The position numbers and the translations under genes were made by a program. DNA of 64,000 bases, from the NCBI GenBank assembly GCA_041228345.1, contig CP166131.1:744001-808000 (forward strand), in the 5' to 3' direction. The DNA is from Alphaproteobacteria bacterium LSUCC0396 (lineage in GTDB: Bacteria > Pseudomonadota > Alphaproteobacteria > Puniceispirillales > Puniceispirillaceae). Each line of letters begins with the position of its first letter. Position 1 is the first letter of the stretch. The notes beneath the pieces were generated by a model. It was not told where the DNA came from and searched no databases. It saw only the letters and a program-made list of their open reading frames with translations. Positions 1 through 9,967 of the stretch are shown piece by piece.

Positions 1-1
1 G

Positions 2-472
2 GAACGTTATGACGGCTCTAAGCTGATGATTGTTTCACCTGATGTTGGCGGCGTTGTGCGGGCACGGTCACTCGCCCGCCGGCTTGAGGCTGATCTTGCG
101 ATCATTGATAAACGCCGCCCAAAGGCAGGCGTGTCTGAAGTCATGAACATCATTGGCGATGTTGAAGACCGCCATTGCATCATGGTTGATGATATCGTCG
201 ATTCCGGTGGCACGCTTTGCAACGCTGCGGTCGCCCTGATGAAGGCTGGCGCCCTGTCGGTTGATGCCTATGTTACGCATGGGGTTTTATCAGGTGGTGC
301 GGTCAGCCGTGTTGCGGCATCACCGCTTAACTCGCTGGTGACAACAGACTCGATTCCAGCCACCGAAGCAGTCCGCGTTGCCCGCAATATCCGGCAATTA
401 TCTATCGCCCCGTTATTGGGTGAGGCGATGCTGCGGATCAACGAAGAACGTTCGGTCTCAACACTGTTTTAA
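2..472 (+). CDS. prs: Ribose-phosphate pyrophosphokinase, C-terminal part (5' end outside window)
   Basis: Makes PRPP from ribose 5-phosphate and ATP for nucleotide, histidine and NAD synthesis; cytosolic. The reading frame is open from the first bases, so the start lies upstream and about 156 C-terminal residues are visible. The PRPP-binding loop [11 protein letters not shown] is clear, as is the upstream [11 protein letters not shown] stretch typical of class I PRPP synthetases. An internal ATG at 26 is not the true start. It precedes rplY by 123 bases on the same strand, an order common in Alphaproteobacteria. Confidence 0.95.
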   Translation, partial: ERYDGSKLMIVSPDVGGVVRARSLARRLEADLAIIDKRRPKAGVSEVMNIIGDVEDRHCIMVDDIVDSGGTLCNAAVALMKAGALSVDAYVTHGVLSGGAVSRVAASPLNSLVTTDSIPATEAVRVARNIRQLSIAPLLGEAMLRINEERSVSTLF

Positions 473-595
473 GGCACTGTCTGATTCGCGCGTGAAAACG
501 CAAAAAAGCTTGTATTTTTCCAGTAATCAGCCTATATCTCCGCTGCCGCGCACCCCTGGAGGCGCGGTACATTGTTTTATAAAAAGGAGTTAGCA

Positions 596-1249
596 ATGTC
601 TGACAATACAACCATTAGCGCAGAACAGCGCGAACGGGTCGGTAAGGGGTCCGCCCGTGCGGTACGCCGTGCAGGTCGAGTCCCTGCCGTCATTTATGGC
701 GACAAAAAGGAACCATTGGGCATCACCCTAGAAACCCGTGAGATCTCCAAGATCATTCATCAGCCTGGCATTTTCGGCCGGTTGCTTGATATCAAGGTTG
801 GCAAAGACAGTCACACCGTTCTGACACGTGATATTCAGTTTCATCCGGTGAGCGATAACATTCTTCATATGGATTTCCTGCGCGTATCAGGTTCAGCCAA
901 AGTTGCAGTTGCGGTTGCCGTTGAATTTATCAACGAAGATGATTGCCCGGGTATTAAGATCGGCGGCGTTCTGAACGTTGTTCGTTACGAGGTTGAACTG
1001 CTGTGTCCGGCAACAACAATTCCGGAAAAGATCACAGTTGACCTTAGCGGGTTAAAGATTGGTGACTCGGTTCATATCAGCACCATCGACTTGCCAGATG
1101 GTGTCACCCCGACGATCACTGATCGTGACTTTACCGTCGCGACCATCGCCTCACCGGGCGGCGGCGTGAAGAACGAAGACGAGGACGACGCCGAGGGCGA
1201 TAGTGGCGGTGACGCCGCAGCTGAAAACGCTGAGGCATCCGACGAATAG
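596..1249 (+). CDS. rplY: 50S ribosomal protein L25 / general stress protein Ctc
   Basis: Binds 5S rRNA in the large ribosomal subunit. The 217-residue product is the long Ctc-type form: an N-terminal L25 domain (GKGSARAVRRAGRVPAVIYG), a C-terminal TL5-like beta domain and a very acidic Asp/Glu-rich tail. ATG 596 was chosen over the in-frame ATG 572 because AAGGAG lies 7 bases before it and homologues start near MSDNTT. It is followed 33 bases later by pth, the usual pair, probably cotranscribed. Confidence 0.95.
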   Translation: MSDNTTISAEQRERVGKGSARAVRRAGRVPAVIYGDKKEPLGITLETREISKIIHQPGIFGRLLDIKVGKDSHTVLTRDIQFHPVSDNILHMDFLRVSGSAKVAVAVAVEFINEDDCPGIKIGGVLNVVRYEVELLCPATTIPEKITVDLSGLKIGDSVHISTIDLPDGVTPTITDRDFTVATIASPGGGVKNEDEDDAEGDSGGDAAAENAEASDE

Positions 1250-1282
1250 GCATCAGCCTATCCAACCCAAAACGGGACAATC

Positions 1283-1942
1283 ATGCGTCTTTTTGCAGGA
1301 CTGGGAAATCCCGGATCATCATATGCCATCAACCGGCACAATGTCGGGTTCATGGCCCTTGATCATCTTGCCGATCAGCATGGGTTTACCCCTTGGAAAA
1401 AAAAGGGGGCATCGCTGATCAGCGATGGCCGTATCGGGTCAGAAAAAATCATTCTTGTGAAGCCGCAGAGCTTTATGAACAAATCCGGCCTTCCAATTGC
1501 CGAGATTGCGCGGTTTCACAAGATCGACATTAATGACATTTTCGTATTCCATGACGAGCTTGATCTCGTTGCGGGAAGGTTGCGGGTCAAGGCCGGCGGT
1601 GGGCATGGCGGGCATAATGGCCTTCGCGATATTGACCGGCATATGGGCGTTAATTACTGGCGTGTTCGCATCGGCATTGGTCGCCCGCCACATGATGCTA
1701 TGGATGTAAAATCATGGGTTTTGGCCGACTTTGGTAATGACGAGCGATCGGGCTGGCTTGCACGCTTGCTTGAGGCAATCTCTGATGAGGCCGAACGGCT
1801 TGTGACACATGATGATGGCGGTTTTATGAGCCGTGTTGCCTATCTGGCACCGGCCCCGCAAACGGGTTCTTCAGGTGATAAAGACGGTAATGAAGACGAA
1901 AAGAAAGACCGTCCTGTCTCCACCCGACCAAAACAGACTTAA
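1283..1942 (+). CDS. pth: Peptidyl-tRNA hydrolase
   Basis: Hydrolyses the ester bond of peptidyl-tRNAs dropped from ribosomes, recycling tRNA. The 219-residue protein has the family signatures: GLGNPGSSYAINRHNVGFMA at the N-terminus containing the catalytic His, KPQSFMNKSG near residue 60, and FHDELDLVAGRLRVKAGGGH around residues 90-110. The charged, low-complexity tail of about 30 residues (Asp/Lys/Glu rich) is variable in the family. It lies 33 bases after rplY and 38 before ychF, probably in one transcript. Confidence 0.96.
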   Translation: MRLFAGLGNPGSSYAINRHNVGFMALDHLADQHGFTPWKKKGASLISDGRIGSEKIILVKPQSFMNKSGLPIAEIARFHKIDINDIFVFHDELDLVAGRLRVKAGGGHGGHNGLRDIDRHMGVNYWRVRIGIGRPPHDAMDVKSWVLADFGNDERSGWLARLLEAISDEAERLVTHDDGGFMSRVAYLAPAPQTGSSGDKDGNEDEKKDRPVSTRPKQT

Positions 1943-1980
1943 GCAAAAACAGCATTTAACGGATATGGGGTTTACCAGAT

Positions 1981-3081
1981 ATGGGATTTAATTGTGGCAT
2001 CGTTGGCCTGCCAAATGTAGGAAAATCAACCCTGTTCAACGCCCTGACCGAGACAGCGGCAGCAGAGGCGGCAAATTACCCTTTCTGCACAATCGAGCCT
2101 AATACAGGCCGGGTGGCAGTACCTGACCTGCGTCTTAGCGCGCTTGCTGCGCTTGCCAGCTCAAAGAGCATCATCCCAACCTATCTGGAATTTGTCGATA
2201 TTGCCGGCCTTGTCCGTGGTGCCTCCAAAGGTGAAGGTCTTGGCAACCAGTTTCTTGGCAATATCCGCGAGGTTGACGCGATTGCCCATGTGTTGCGTTG
2301 TTTTGAAGATAGTGAGATTACCCATGTCGATGGTGATGTTGATCCGGTTCGTGACGCCGCCACTGTCGAAACTGAATTGATGCTTGCCGATATTGACTCG
2401 CTAGAACGCCGCATGGCTGCGCTTGTCAAGAAATCACGCGGCGGCGACAAGGAGTCCAAAGCCGATCTGGCACTAATGGAAAAGATCTTTGCGCATCTAT
2501 TGGATGGCCTGCCCGCCCGCAGTACAAAGAGCCTGACCGACGATGAAACCCTGCGCCTTCCCCAACTACAGCTGCTCACCGCAAAGCCGGTTCTCTATGT
2601 TTGCAATGTTGCTGAAGGCGATGCTGCGGTTGGCAATGAATATTGCCAGCGGGTTGCCGAAAAAGCTGCCGCCGAAGGGGCCGCTTCTGTAATTGTGTCA
2701 GCTGCAATCGAAGCCGAAATTGTTCAGTTGGACGAAGCTGATAAAGCCGAGTTTCTGGGCGAATTAGGCCTTGAAGAGGCTGGGCTGGCGCGCCTGATCA
2801 GAGCCGGATATAGCCTGCTTGATCTTTTGACCTTTTTCACTGTCGGCCCGAAAGAAGCCCGCGCCTGGACCGTTGCCAAAGGCGCCCGCGCCCCGCAGGC
2901 CGCCGGCGTTATTCATACTGATTTCCAGCGCGGCTTTATTCGTGCTGAAACCATCGCCTATGATGATTATGTGTCATACAAAGGCGAAAATGGTGCCAAG
3001 GAAGCTGGCAAGCTGCGCATCGAGGGTAGTGAGTATAAAGTCGTTGATGGCGATGTGTTCCATTTCCGCTTTAACGTCTAG
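1981..3081 (+). CDS. ychF: Redox-regulated ATPase/GTPase YchF (Obg family)
   Basis: Ribosome-associated Obg-like NTPase. The 366-residue length is typical. Walker A GLPNVGKSTLFNAL lies at residues 8-21, the switch region DIAGLVRGASKGEGLGNQFL follows, and a C-terminal TGS domain (FFTVGPKEARAWTV, then HTDFQRGFIRAE) completes the architecture. The NKxE-like base-recognition motif is divergent (CNVAEGD), as in YchF proteins, which prefer ATP. It ends the rplY-pth-ychF run and is followed by a strong terminator. Confidence 0.96.
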   Translation: MGFNCGIVGLPNVGKSTLFNALTETAAAEAANYPFCTIEPNTGRVAVPDLRLSALAALASSKSIIPTYLEFVDIAGLVRGASKGEGLGNQFLGNIREVDAIAHVLRCFEDSEITHVDGDVDPVRDAATVETELMLADIDSLERRMAALVKKSRGGDKESKADLALMEKIFAHLLDGLPARSTKSLTDDETLRLPQLQLLTAKPVLYVCNVAEGDAAVGNEYCQRVAEKAAAEGAASVIVSAAIEAEIVQLDEADKAEFLGELGLEEAGLARLIRAGYSLLDLLTFFTVGPKEARAWTVAKGARAPQAAGVIHTDFQRGFIRAETIAYDDYVSYKGENGAKEAGKLRIEGSEYKVVDGDVFHFRFNV

Positions 3082-3132
3082 GCACTAATGCTGATACTGG
3101 CTCGAAAAGAGCCGCGCAAAATTCCAAACAAG

Positions 3133-3164
3133 AAAAAACCCCGCCACATTGACGGGGTTTTTTT
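3133..3164. terminator. Bidirectional intrinsic terminator between ychF and petC
   Basis: CCCCG at 3139-3143 pairs with CGGGG at 3153-3157 around a 9-base loop, flanked by A6 on the left and T7 on the right. The A/T flanks make it usable from both directions, which suits its position between the convergent ychF and petABC operons. Confidence 0.9.
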
Positions 3165-3185
3165 ATGATCTTGTTTTAGTGCTGC

Positions 3186-3941
3186 TTAGTGGACGTCTGC
3201 CCACACCCGACGCTTTGCGAGGTATGAGAAGATCACAAAGATGCTGAGGAAGAATACCGCGGCAACACCGATCCGCTTGCGCACTTCCATCTTTGGCTCA
3301 GCTGCCCACATCAAGAACTGCACGAGATCGCTGGAAATCGCATCAACCGAATTATCGGCACCGTCGCTATAGGTCACATCCTCGCCATATAACGGCTGTG
3401 GCATTGCAATCAAATTACCAGGGTAGGCTGCATTGTAATGCATACCCTCAGGCACGGTTACGCCCTCAGGGGCCTCTTTATAACCGGCAAGCAGGCTGAA
3501 AAGATAATCCGGGCCATTCGCACGTGCCTTGGCAATCAATGACAGATCCGGCGGCAAGGCACCGTTGTTACCGGCACGAGCTGCATTGTCATTCGGGTAA
3601 GGCGATGGAATACGGTCGGCCGCGATACCGGGACGCATAAACATCTCGCCATCGTCGTTCGGGCCATCCTGCACCTCATATTGTGCGGCAATCGCCTTGA
3701 TCTCGGCATCATTATAGCCAAGGTCGGCAAAATTGCGGAACGCAATCAGCTCGAGTGAATGGCACCCAGCACACACTTCACGATAGGCCTGAAACCCACG
3801 CTGCATAGCGGCTTTGTCAAAGGTTCCAAACGGCCCTGAAAAGCTCCAATCGCGTTGCTGAAGCTCAACATTACCACCGGCTGCCATTGCTGGGCCTGCC
3901 AATGTGCAGGCAAGGATTGCTGCAAAGATACGTTTCAACAT
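3186..3941 (-). CDS. petC: Ubiquinol-cytochrome c reductase, cytochrome c1 subunit
   Basis: Membrane-anchored c-type cytochrome of the bc1 complex that passes electrons from the Rieske centre to soluble cytochrome c. The 251-residue precursor starts [20 protein letters not shown], a Sec signal peptide, then has one haem motif CAGCH, the axial Met region and a C-terminal anchor (FFLSIFVIFSYLAKRR). The start at 3941 was chosen because the signal peptide follows directly and the ATG overlaps the TAA of petB by one base, indicating translational coupling. Longer upstream frame is the shadow of petB. Confidence 0.96.
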   Translation of the reverse strand: MLKRIFAAILACTLAGPAMAAGGNVELQQRDWSFSGPFGTFDKAAMQRGFQAYREVCAGCHSLELIAFRNFADLGYNDAEIKAIAAQYEVQDGPNDDGEMFMRPGIAADRIPSPYPNDNAARAGNNGALPPDLSLIAKARANGPDYLFSLLAGYKEAPEGVTVPEGMHYNAAYPGNLIAMPQPLYGEDVTYSDGADNSVDAISSDLVQFLMWAAEPKMEVRKRIGVAAVFFLSIFVIFSYLAKRRVWADVH

Positions 3942-5167
3942 TACGCTGACCTCCCCGATGATCCAAGTACCGGTTCCGAAATGGATTTTGGCAAAGGTTT
4001 CGTTGTTTCGAACATGCTCAACAACGGCAGGATGACGAGGAAATGCAGGAAGTACCACGCCGTCGCAATCCGTGACAATGTGACATAAATTCCCTCAGCC
4101 GGCTTGCCACCAAGATAGCCCAGCAAAATAGCATCAATCAGGAACAGCCAGAAGAAGATACGGAATAACGGACGGAACCGCGCCGAGCGAACTGGTGATT
4201 TATCCAGCCACGGCAGGATGAACAGCACCGCAATCGCACCAAACATCAACAACACGCCGCCCAGCTTGTCAGGCACTGCCCGCAAGATCGCATAGAAAGG
4301 CAGGAAGTACCATTCAGGCACGATGTGCGCTGGTGTCTGCATCGCATTGGCTGGAATGTAATTATCCGGGTGACCCATTGCGTTCGGGAAGAAGAACACG
4401 GTCATTGCAAGCAGCAGCAAGAAAACCGCAATACCGACCATATCCTTCATTGTATAGTAAGGATGGAACGAGATTGTATCTTGCGGGCCGCTGGCATCAA
4501 TACCAATCGGGTTGTTCGATCCAAACCGGTGCAGCGCCACAATATGCAGAACGACCACGCCAGAAATCACGAATGGCAGCAGATAATGCAGCGAGAAGAA
4601 CCGGTTCAAGGTTGCGTTATCAACCGAAAACCCGCCCCAAAGCAGCGTCACAATGCTGTCACCAACAACCGGAATTGCCGAGAATAGGTTGGTAATCACT
4701 GTCGCACCCCAAAAGCTCATCTGGCCCCAAGGCAGCACATAGCCCATGAAGGCAGTCGCCATCATCAGCAAGAAAATCACCACGCCCAAAATCCACAGCA
4801 ATTCACGCGGGGCTTTGTACGACCCATAGTAGAGGCCGCGTAGAATGTGGATATAGACAACGATAAAGAAGAAGCTCGCTGTATTCATGTGAATATAACG
4901 GATCAGCCAGCCATGGTTCACGTCACGCATGATCCGCTCGACTGATTCAAACGCATAATCAACATGCGCAGTATAGCTCATCGCCAACACAATGCCGGTG
5001 ACGATCATGATGGCCAGCGCCATACCGGCCAGCACACCAAAATTCCACATATAGTTCAGGTTCTTTGGAACCGGATAATCATACTTTTCATGATCAAGCA
5101 TGGAAAAGACCGGCAACCGATGGTCAATCCATCGCACAACCGGATTTTGAAACTTCTCAGCAGACAT
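3941..5167 (-). CDS. petB: Ubiquinol-cytochrome c reductase, cytochrome b subunit
   Basis: Core transmembrane quinol-oxidising subunit of the bc1 complex. The 408-residue protein has at least eight hydrophobic helices, paired haem-ligand histidines ([19 protein letters not shown] and [18 protein letters not shown]) and the Qo-site PEWY motif ([16 protein letters not shown]). It is the middle gene of petA-petB-petC, 32 bases after petA, and its stop codon overlaps the petC start. Confidence 0.98.
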   Translation of the reverse strand: MSAEKFQNPVVRWIDHRLPVFSMLDHEKYDYPVPKNLNYMWNFGVLAGMALAIMIVTGIVLAMSYTAHVDYAFESVERIMRDVNHGWLIRYIHMNTASFFFIVVYIHILRGLYYGSYKAPRELLWILGVVIFLLMMATAFMGYVLPWGQMSFWGATVITNLFSAIPVVGDSIVTLLWGGFSVDNATLNRFFSLHYLLPFVISGVVVLHIVALHRFGSNNPIGIDASGPQDTISFHPYYTMKDMVGIAVFLLLLAMTVFFFPNAMGHPDNYIPANAMQTPAHIVPEWYFLPFYAILRAVPDKLGGVLLMFGAIAVLFILPWLDKSPVRSARFRPLFRIFFWLFLIDAILLGYLGGKPAEGIYVTLSRIATAWYFLHFLVILPLLSMFETTKPLPKSISEPVLGSSGRSA

Positions 5168-5199
5168 AGCTTTTCATATCCTCCAGAAGGGAAAACGGA

Positions 5200-5760
5200 T
5201 TAGCCGATACGGATAACCGAGTCGGACAGGAAATTATAAGGCGGGACTTCTAGGTTAGTCGGGGCTGGCCCTTTACGGATCCGGCCTGACGTATCGTAAT
5301 GTGAGCCATGACATGGGCAGAACCAGCCGTCATAGTCACCGCGTACCTCACCAGTTTTCTGGCCAAGCGGCACACAACCAAGATGCGTGCAAACACCAAC
5401 GAGAACCAGATATTCAGGCTTTTCAGCGCGCGTCACATCGTCTTGAGGATCACGAAGATCGGCAATGTCAGTCGTATTGGCCCTGGCAATCTCATCAGCT
5501 GTACGATGCCGGATGAAAACCGGCTTGCCGCGCCATTTCACGGTGATTGACTGTCCAACGGCAATTTTCGAGACATCGACCTCGATATTCGCCAGCGCCA
5601 ATGTATCGGCGGCAGGGTTCAACTGATCAATCAGTGGCCATGCAACCGCAGCAGCACCAAGACCTGCCATCGCATAGGTCGCCACAACAAAAAAATCGCG
5701 ACGTCCGGGTTCCTGAACATCACCTTTGGCGGGGTTTTGGTTTTTATCCGATTTAGCCAT
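5200..5760 (-). CDS. petA: Ubiquinol-cytochrome c reductase, Rieske iron-sulfur subunit
   Basis: Carries the 2Fe-2S Rieske centre of the bc1 complex on the periplasmic side. The 186-residue protein has a twin-arginine-type signal anchor ([20 protein letters not shown] at about residues 19-38), then the two Rieske motifs CTHLGC and CPCHGSHYD in the C-terminal half. First gene of the petABC operon; the promoter must lie in the 208 bases up to hemF, where I see no clear consensus. Confidence 0.98.
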   Translation of the reverse strand: MAKSDKNQNPAKGDVQEPGRRDFFVVATYAMAGLGAAAVAWPLIDQLNPAADTLALANIEVDVSKIAVGQSITVKWRGKPVFIRHRTADEIARANTTDIADLRDPQDDVTRAEKPEYLVLVGVCTHLGCVPLGQKTGEVRGDYDGWFCPCHGSHYDTSGRIRKGPAPTNLEVPPYNFLSDSVIRIG

Positions 5761-5968
5761 ATTGTCCTCTTTAACGCTGTTTTCCGCACATGATTTTCGA
5801 CATGATATAAAGTCGCTTCGGTCTTGGCAGACCGACCATGACGGCCGGCAAAATTTATCGTTGATTTCCTAGCATGGTCAAAGCCTGTTTTCCTACCCTA
5901 ATTTTGCATGATTTTGCCAAAAATTTACCAAAAGCGGCTCGACAGATTGTTTCGACATGGCAAAACCA

Positions 5969-6835
5969 CTAAGGCCAACGAACTTCGGGCGGTAGGCTCA
6001 TCAGAATTGCCTCGATATTACCGCCTGTTTTCAGGCCGAATAACGTACCCCGATCATAAAGCAGGTTAAATTCAACATACCGGCCGCGCCGAACCAGCTG
6101 GGCGTGGCGGTCGTCATCGGTCCATGGCAAACCCATCCTCGCCTTGACGATTTCGGCATAGCCATTTTTGAATGCAGTGCCAACATCGCGGGTAAAGGCA
6201 AAATCCTTTTCCCAGTCACCGCTGTTCAGATTATCATAGAAGATCCCGCCCGCACCCCGTGGTTCGTCGCGATGCGGCAAATAGAAATATTCATCACACC
6301 ATTTTTTATATTTCGGGTAATAGTCAGTGTCATGGCTGTCACAGGCCGCCTTTAGCGCCGCATGAAATTCTTCGCCAGCCGCCGCATCCGGCAATAGCGG
6401 GGTCAGATCACCGCCGCCGCCAAACCAGTTCTTCGAGGTCACGATAAAACGGGTGTTCATGTGCGCGGCGGGCACATGGGGATTGCGCATATGGGCAACC
6501 AGCGAGATTCCCGACGCCCAAAACTGGCCATCATCCTCAGCACCACTGATCTGGCCCTTGAAATCATCAGAAAAAGTGCCGAAAACAGTCGAGATATTCA
6601 CCCCTACCTTTTCAAACACACGGCCATGCATAAGGCTAATTTCGCCGCCACCGCCACCATCACGCTGCCAGGGTTTGCGATTGAAACGGCCGGCGGCACC
6701 ATCGCGGTCGTCGCCAGCATCCTCGATGACTTCAAAAACACCACAAATCTCGTCACGAAGGGCTTTGAACCAGTCGCTTGCAGCATTCTTTTTTTGCTCA
6801 ATTGACGACATGGTCTGGCGCGCCGTATCGGCCAT
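5969..6835 (-). CDS. hemF: Aerobic coproporphyrinogen III oxidase
   Basis: Oxygen-dependent decarboxylation of coproporphyrinogen III to protoporphyrinogen IX in haem synthesis. The 288-residue protein contains the HemF signatures [20 protein letters not shown] and [20 protein letters not shown]. The ATG at 6835 has GAGGG 5 bases upstream and is preferred over a GTG at 6847 that abuts the stop of the preceding gene. It follows the tRNA nucleotidyltransferase gene closely and is probably cotranscribed with it. Confidence 0.96.
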   Translation of the reverse strand: MADTARQTMSSIEQKKNAASDWFKALRDEICGVFEVIEDAGDDRDGAAGRFNRKPWQRDGGGGGEISLMHGRVFEKVGVNISTVFGTFSDDFKGQISGAEDDGQFWASGISLVAHMRNPHVPAAHMNTRFIVTSKNWFGGGGDLTPLLPDAAAGEEFHAALKAACDSHDTDYYPKYKKWCDEYFYLPHRDEPRGAGGIFYDNLNSGDWEKDFAFTRDVGTAFKNGYAEIVKARMGLPWTDDDRHAQLVRRGRYVEFNLLYDRGTLFGLKTGGNIEAILMSLPPEVRWP

Positions 6836-6847
6836 GATTACCCTCAC

Positions 6848-8131
6848 CTAATTTCCAAATAGCCATTCCAGTAATGCCGGTTTCGCAAGCGTGAAATTTG
6901 ATCTGACCCACCGCGCCTCTGCATCCTTCAACATCTGACCCAGACCCGGGCCATTGTCAACGCCGTGCGACAATAAGTCTGCACCGCAAAGTGGGTTTTC
7001 CGGCGCCTGCCAACGACCAATTTCGGCAAGCCGTGCGCCCGACACTGGCGTTTTGTTGCGCCATGATTGCACCGCATAAAGCATCGCTGCCATATCGCCA
7101 AGATAATAAGCCGCCTGCCGCCACCTGGCCCCAGCCAGCATCGTCATATTTTCGTCATCAAGACCCTGATCCAGTCGGGCCAGCCATCTAGTTTCAGCCC
7201 GGCTTAACCGCAACCGATCAGATAATGCCGCCGCTGACCCGGCTGGCATCACCGCTGCCAGACCACCAAGCCACCCATGACCAACGGCCCTGTCCAATTC
7301 AGCAATAGCCACCTCGGCCGCCGCATCGAAAGCCAGCCCCGCCGCATCAAGAGGGACGCCAAGCGCGGCCTGATCAATCGCCGTGTCATTCATCATCGCG
7401 ATCCCAAGGGCAAAGCTGTTGCCACGCAAGATGCGCCGCAGCTCATGACCAACACGCTCGCCCGACAGCGCCGCGCAAAGATGCGCGTTTTGGCGCAATG
7501 CGTCCCGCGCGTCAGGGTCAATGCCAGCAATGCCAAAGCGCGGCAAAAACCGGCAATAGCGCATCATCCGCAACGCATCTTCCTGCACCCGCTGACCGGC
7601 ATCACCGGCAAAGCGCAAGCGGCCGGCTTGTAAATCTGCCTGCCCCCCAAGCGGATCAAAAATTGCACCATCAGCATCCAGATAAATCGCATTAATGGTG
7701 AAATCGCGCCGCGCCGCATCACGCGTCCAGTCGCGATCATGCGCAACAATTGCATGACGGCCGTCGGTTTCAAGATCTACGCGCGTTTGGGTCAGCTCGA
7801 TTTGATCATCACCATCAAACAGCGTAATCGTGCCATGCTTTAGGCCGGTTTCAACCACCCGTATCTGGTGCGCGCGCATATGGCTTGCAACGGTTTCAAT
7901 GGGCAGGTTAATCGCCATATCAATATCGCCAACCGGATAGCCAGCCAGCCAATCACGCACGGCGCCACCAACAATGCGCGCCTCACCGCCAAGCGCACGC
8001 GCCCCATCAAATATCTGCCGGACAAGAGGACGTTGCGCCCAATCGGGAAGACCGTCTTTGGCCAGACTGATTTGATTTGATCTATTTTGCGCATGATCAA
8101 GGTGATCAGGGTTTTTCTGATTGTCGTTCAA
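6848..8131 (-). CDS. cca: CCA tRNA nucleotidyltransferase (class II family)
   Basis: Adds or repairs the 3' CCA end of tRNAs; cytosolic. The 427-residue protein has the class II nucleotidyltransferase core: ARIVGGAVRDWLAGYPVGDID with the catalytic GGxVRD and DxD carboxylates, then DFTINAIYLDADGAIFDPLG and RFLPRFGI further on. The C-terminal half is helical and less conserved. Alphaproteobacterial members are often labelled CCA-adding or poly(A) polymerase; the single copy here suggests CCA addition. Its start overlaps the end of the DUF6111 gene by 26 bases. Confidence 0.9.
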   Translation of the reverse strand: MNDNQKNPDHLDHAQNRSNQISLAKDGLPDWAQRPLVRQIFDGARALGGEARIVGGAVRDWLAGYPVGDIDMAINLPIETVASHMRAHQIRVVETGLKHGTITLFDGDDQIELTQTRVDLETDGRHAIVAHDRDWTRDAARRDFTINAIYLDADGAIFDPLGGQADLQAGRLRFAGDAGQRVQEDALRMMRYCRFLPRFGIAGIDPDARDALRQNAHLCAALSGERVGHELRRILRGNSFALGIAMMNDTAIDQAALGVPLDAAGLAFDAAAEVAIAELDRAVGHGWLGGLAAVMPAGSAAALSDRLRLSRAETRWLARLDQGLDDENMTMLAGARWRQAAYYLGDMAAMLYAVQSWRNKTPVSGARLAEIGRWQAPENPLCGADLLSHGVDNGPGLGQMLKDAEARWVRSNFTLAKPALLEWLFGN

Positions 8132-8390
8132 AACTGCCCCCGGTTACGTTTCCGTTTTCAATCCTTGCCGGAGAATAGGTCGAATCCGGAGGCACGCTGT
8201 TAGACTCCAGCCACCACGCACCGCCCGCAAAGACCAGCCCAGCGACAACCAGACCAACGAAATAATTATTGTGAACTGCCTCTGGCGGCTGACCCGTTTT
8301 AAGGGCTTTGCGAGACTGCCAGCTGCGGACAAGCCCCATCACCAGAACCGCCGCACCTAGGGCAGACAAAATTACCAATAAGGCTCGCAT
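8106..8390 (-). CDS. DUF6111 family small membrane protein
   Basis: A 94-residue protein with two hydrophobic segments, one at the N-terminus (LLVILSALGAAVLVMGLV) and one near the middle (YFVGLVVAGLVFAGGAWWL), separated by a basic loop. Small proteins of this shape commonly precede the CCA transferase gene in Alphaproteobacteria and are grouped as DUF6111. Function unknown. The overlap with the downstream gene suggests cotranslation. Confidence 0.75.
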   Translation of the reverse strand: MRALLVILSALGAAVLVMGLVRSWQSRKALKTGQPPEAVHNNYFVGLVVAGLVFAGGAWWLESNSVPPDSTYSPARIENGNVTGGSFERQSEKP

Positions 8391-8491
8391 CTCTTATCCA
8401 CTCCATTGTTGTTTGCGATTTCCATGACCTGAACATCTCGTCAAAAAATACAAATCCTATCATCATTATATGGGGTCAATCTGCGTCAAGA

Positions 8492-9214
8492 TCAAACGGC
8501 AGCACCAATCCGGCGATGCAGATCATTTAGCACCCGCGCCGACAGGCCCCAGATCAAATGATCATCATGTTCGACAATCCAATAATCATTGCGGCGGCCA
8601 TTCGTCTCACGCGGCACCAGCCGAAACTTATTCGGATTAACAATATGCGATAATGGCAGGGTGAAAATAAGATCAACCTCACCCGGGTCAGCGATCAGCC
8701 CTGCCAGCCCGTTATCCCCACCAACAATGCCGACAACAGGCTGCACGACAAAGCCTGCCGGACTGCGCACCGGATCAAGCCCGCCAACAATCCGTACCGA
8801 TTGCGGCACAAGGCGCACCTCTTCAAAGGCTTCGCGCAATGCCGCTGCCACCGGCCCGTCATCCTCCGGCTCGACCTTGCCCCCGGGAAAGCTGATTTGT
8901 CCGGCGTGATGCGCCAGATGTGCCGCCCGTTTCGTCATCAGCACATGCCAGTCTCCAGCATCGCGCAGCAATGGCACCAAAATAGCCGCCGGCCGATCCG
9001 GCGCTGTTCCAGCGCCCGGCCCAGACGATAGTTTTTGCTCACCCGATCCGCCCGATCCGCCTGATCCGCCCGATCCGCCTAACCCGTCCGATTTTCCTGA
9101 CCCGTCCGGCAGGCGGTTCAGACAGGCGTCAAGGCGTTGGTGCAAATCAATATAACTGATTTGCCGCGCATCTGTTTGCGATAAGAGTGACCAATCAACA
9201 GAGCGGGACATCAC
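8492..9214 (-). CDS. Nudix hydrolase, CoA pyrophosphatase-like
   Basis: Likely cleaves coenzyme A or its oxidised/acylated forms into phosphopantetheine and 3',5'-ADP. The 240-residue protein has the Nudix box GGKVEPEDDGPVAAALREAF followed by EEVRL, and the preceding LMTKRAAHLAHHAGQISFPG stretch typical of the CoA pyrophosphatase (UPF0035) group. Between an N-terminal segment and the Nudix domain sits a Gly-Gly-Ser linker at about residues 46-60, made by a 9-base DNA tandem repeat. It overlaps the DUF1285 gene upstream by four bases. Confidence 0.87.
   Translation of the reverse strand: MMSRSVDWSLLSQTDARQISYIDLHQRLDACLNRLPDGSGKSDGLGGSGGSGGSGGSGEQKLSSGPGAGTAPDRPAAILVPLLRDAGDWHVLMTKRAAHLAHHAGQISFPGGKVEPEDDGPVAAALREAFEEVRLVPQSVRIVGGLDPVRSPAGFVVQPVVGIVGGDNGLAGLIADPGEVDLIFTLPLSHIVNPNKFRLVPRETNGRRNDYWIVEHDDHLIWGLSARVLNDLHRRIGAAV
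9042..9086. repeat. 9-bp tandem repeat coding for Gly-Gly-Ser units
   Basis: Four near-identical copies of CCCGATCCG (one with a C-to-T change) and a fifth degenerate copy CCTAACCCG lie head to tail inside the Nudix gene. Each unit is three codons, so copy-number change by slippage would alter linker length without shifting the frame. Confidence 0.85.
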
Positions 9215-9726
9215 GCCTCTAACGGGAAAAACTGGTGATGGCTCCAGACACCAAACCGGCCGTCAGGCCCGGTCTCGGCATATTCGGCCAATTGGTAATA
9301 GACCGGCCGCGATAATTTTGCCAACAGCCCGTCACGAACCTCAATATAGGGCCGCATATAATCTGACGCCGCTGCCTTTTGCAATTGCAGGGGATGCGCC
9401 TCATCAAGCGGGACGATGTCATCAAGACTTGTTTGAAAGCTGATTTTTTGAGGCGCCATGCCAGCGCCCGCTTCGACGCTCATCTCGCGAATGATAAAGG
9501 GGGCGTCATCAACGGCAATCCGGCCCTTTTCAGCTGGCGTCGCCAACCAGTATACCCCGTCGTCATCGCGCAGCAAGATGGAGGCAAATAATTTCACCAA
9601 TTCAATGCGCCGGATTTCGCCCCCATCATGGTACCACCGGCCATCACTGGCGATCCGAATGTCAAATTGCTGTTCGGCAATAAGACGCAGGCGCTCAAGA
9701 CTGATTTTTGCTAATTTTGACTTCAT
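9211..9726 (-). CDS. DUF1285 domain-containing protein
   Basis: A 171-residue protein that matches the DUF1285 pattern: FDIRIASDGRWYHDGGEIRR, then KLFASILLRDDDGVYWLATP and DDAPFIIREM. No signal peptide or membrane segment. Function unknown; a neighbouring Nudix hydrolase and, in other alphaproteobacteria, a tRNA nucleotidyltransferase recur in the context, so the DUF1285-Nudix-DUF6111-CCA run may be one conserved unit. Its TGA overlaps the Nudix start in an ATGA arrangement. Confidence 0.85.
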   Translation of the reverse strand: MKSKLAKISLERLRLIAEQQFDIRIASDGRWYHDGGEIRRIELVKLFASILLRDDDGVYWLATPAEKGRIAVDDAPFIIREMSVEAGAGMAPQKISFQTSLDDIVPLDEAHPLQLQKAAASDYMRPYIEVRDGLLAKLSRPVYYQLAEYAETGPDGRFGVWSHHQFFPLEA

Positions 9727-9967
9727 TATAATGCCGTTCAGTGTTTTCTTGACCGCCTACCAACCGAGATTTTAACAATCCTATCGGCATTGCAAACTCA
9801 TCCGCCTCGACGCCATGAATGCTTCCGCCGAAATAACGCCGCCTGTAAACCCTTTGTAAATCTTTTCATGTCATACTAGTGCGCAAAGGCAAAGACAGGA
9901 CAATTTACTTTACCATAGTCCACATCGTTTTACCTATGACCAACTGGATTTAGGCACTGATAACGAT

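Noticed and set aside
4325-4695. 120-residue plus-strand frames inside petB
   Set aside because: They are antisense shadows of the cytochrome b gene, whose haem and quinone-site motifs are clear.
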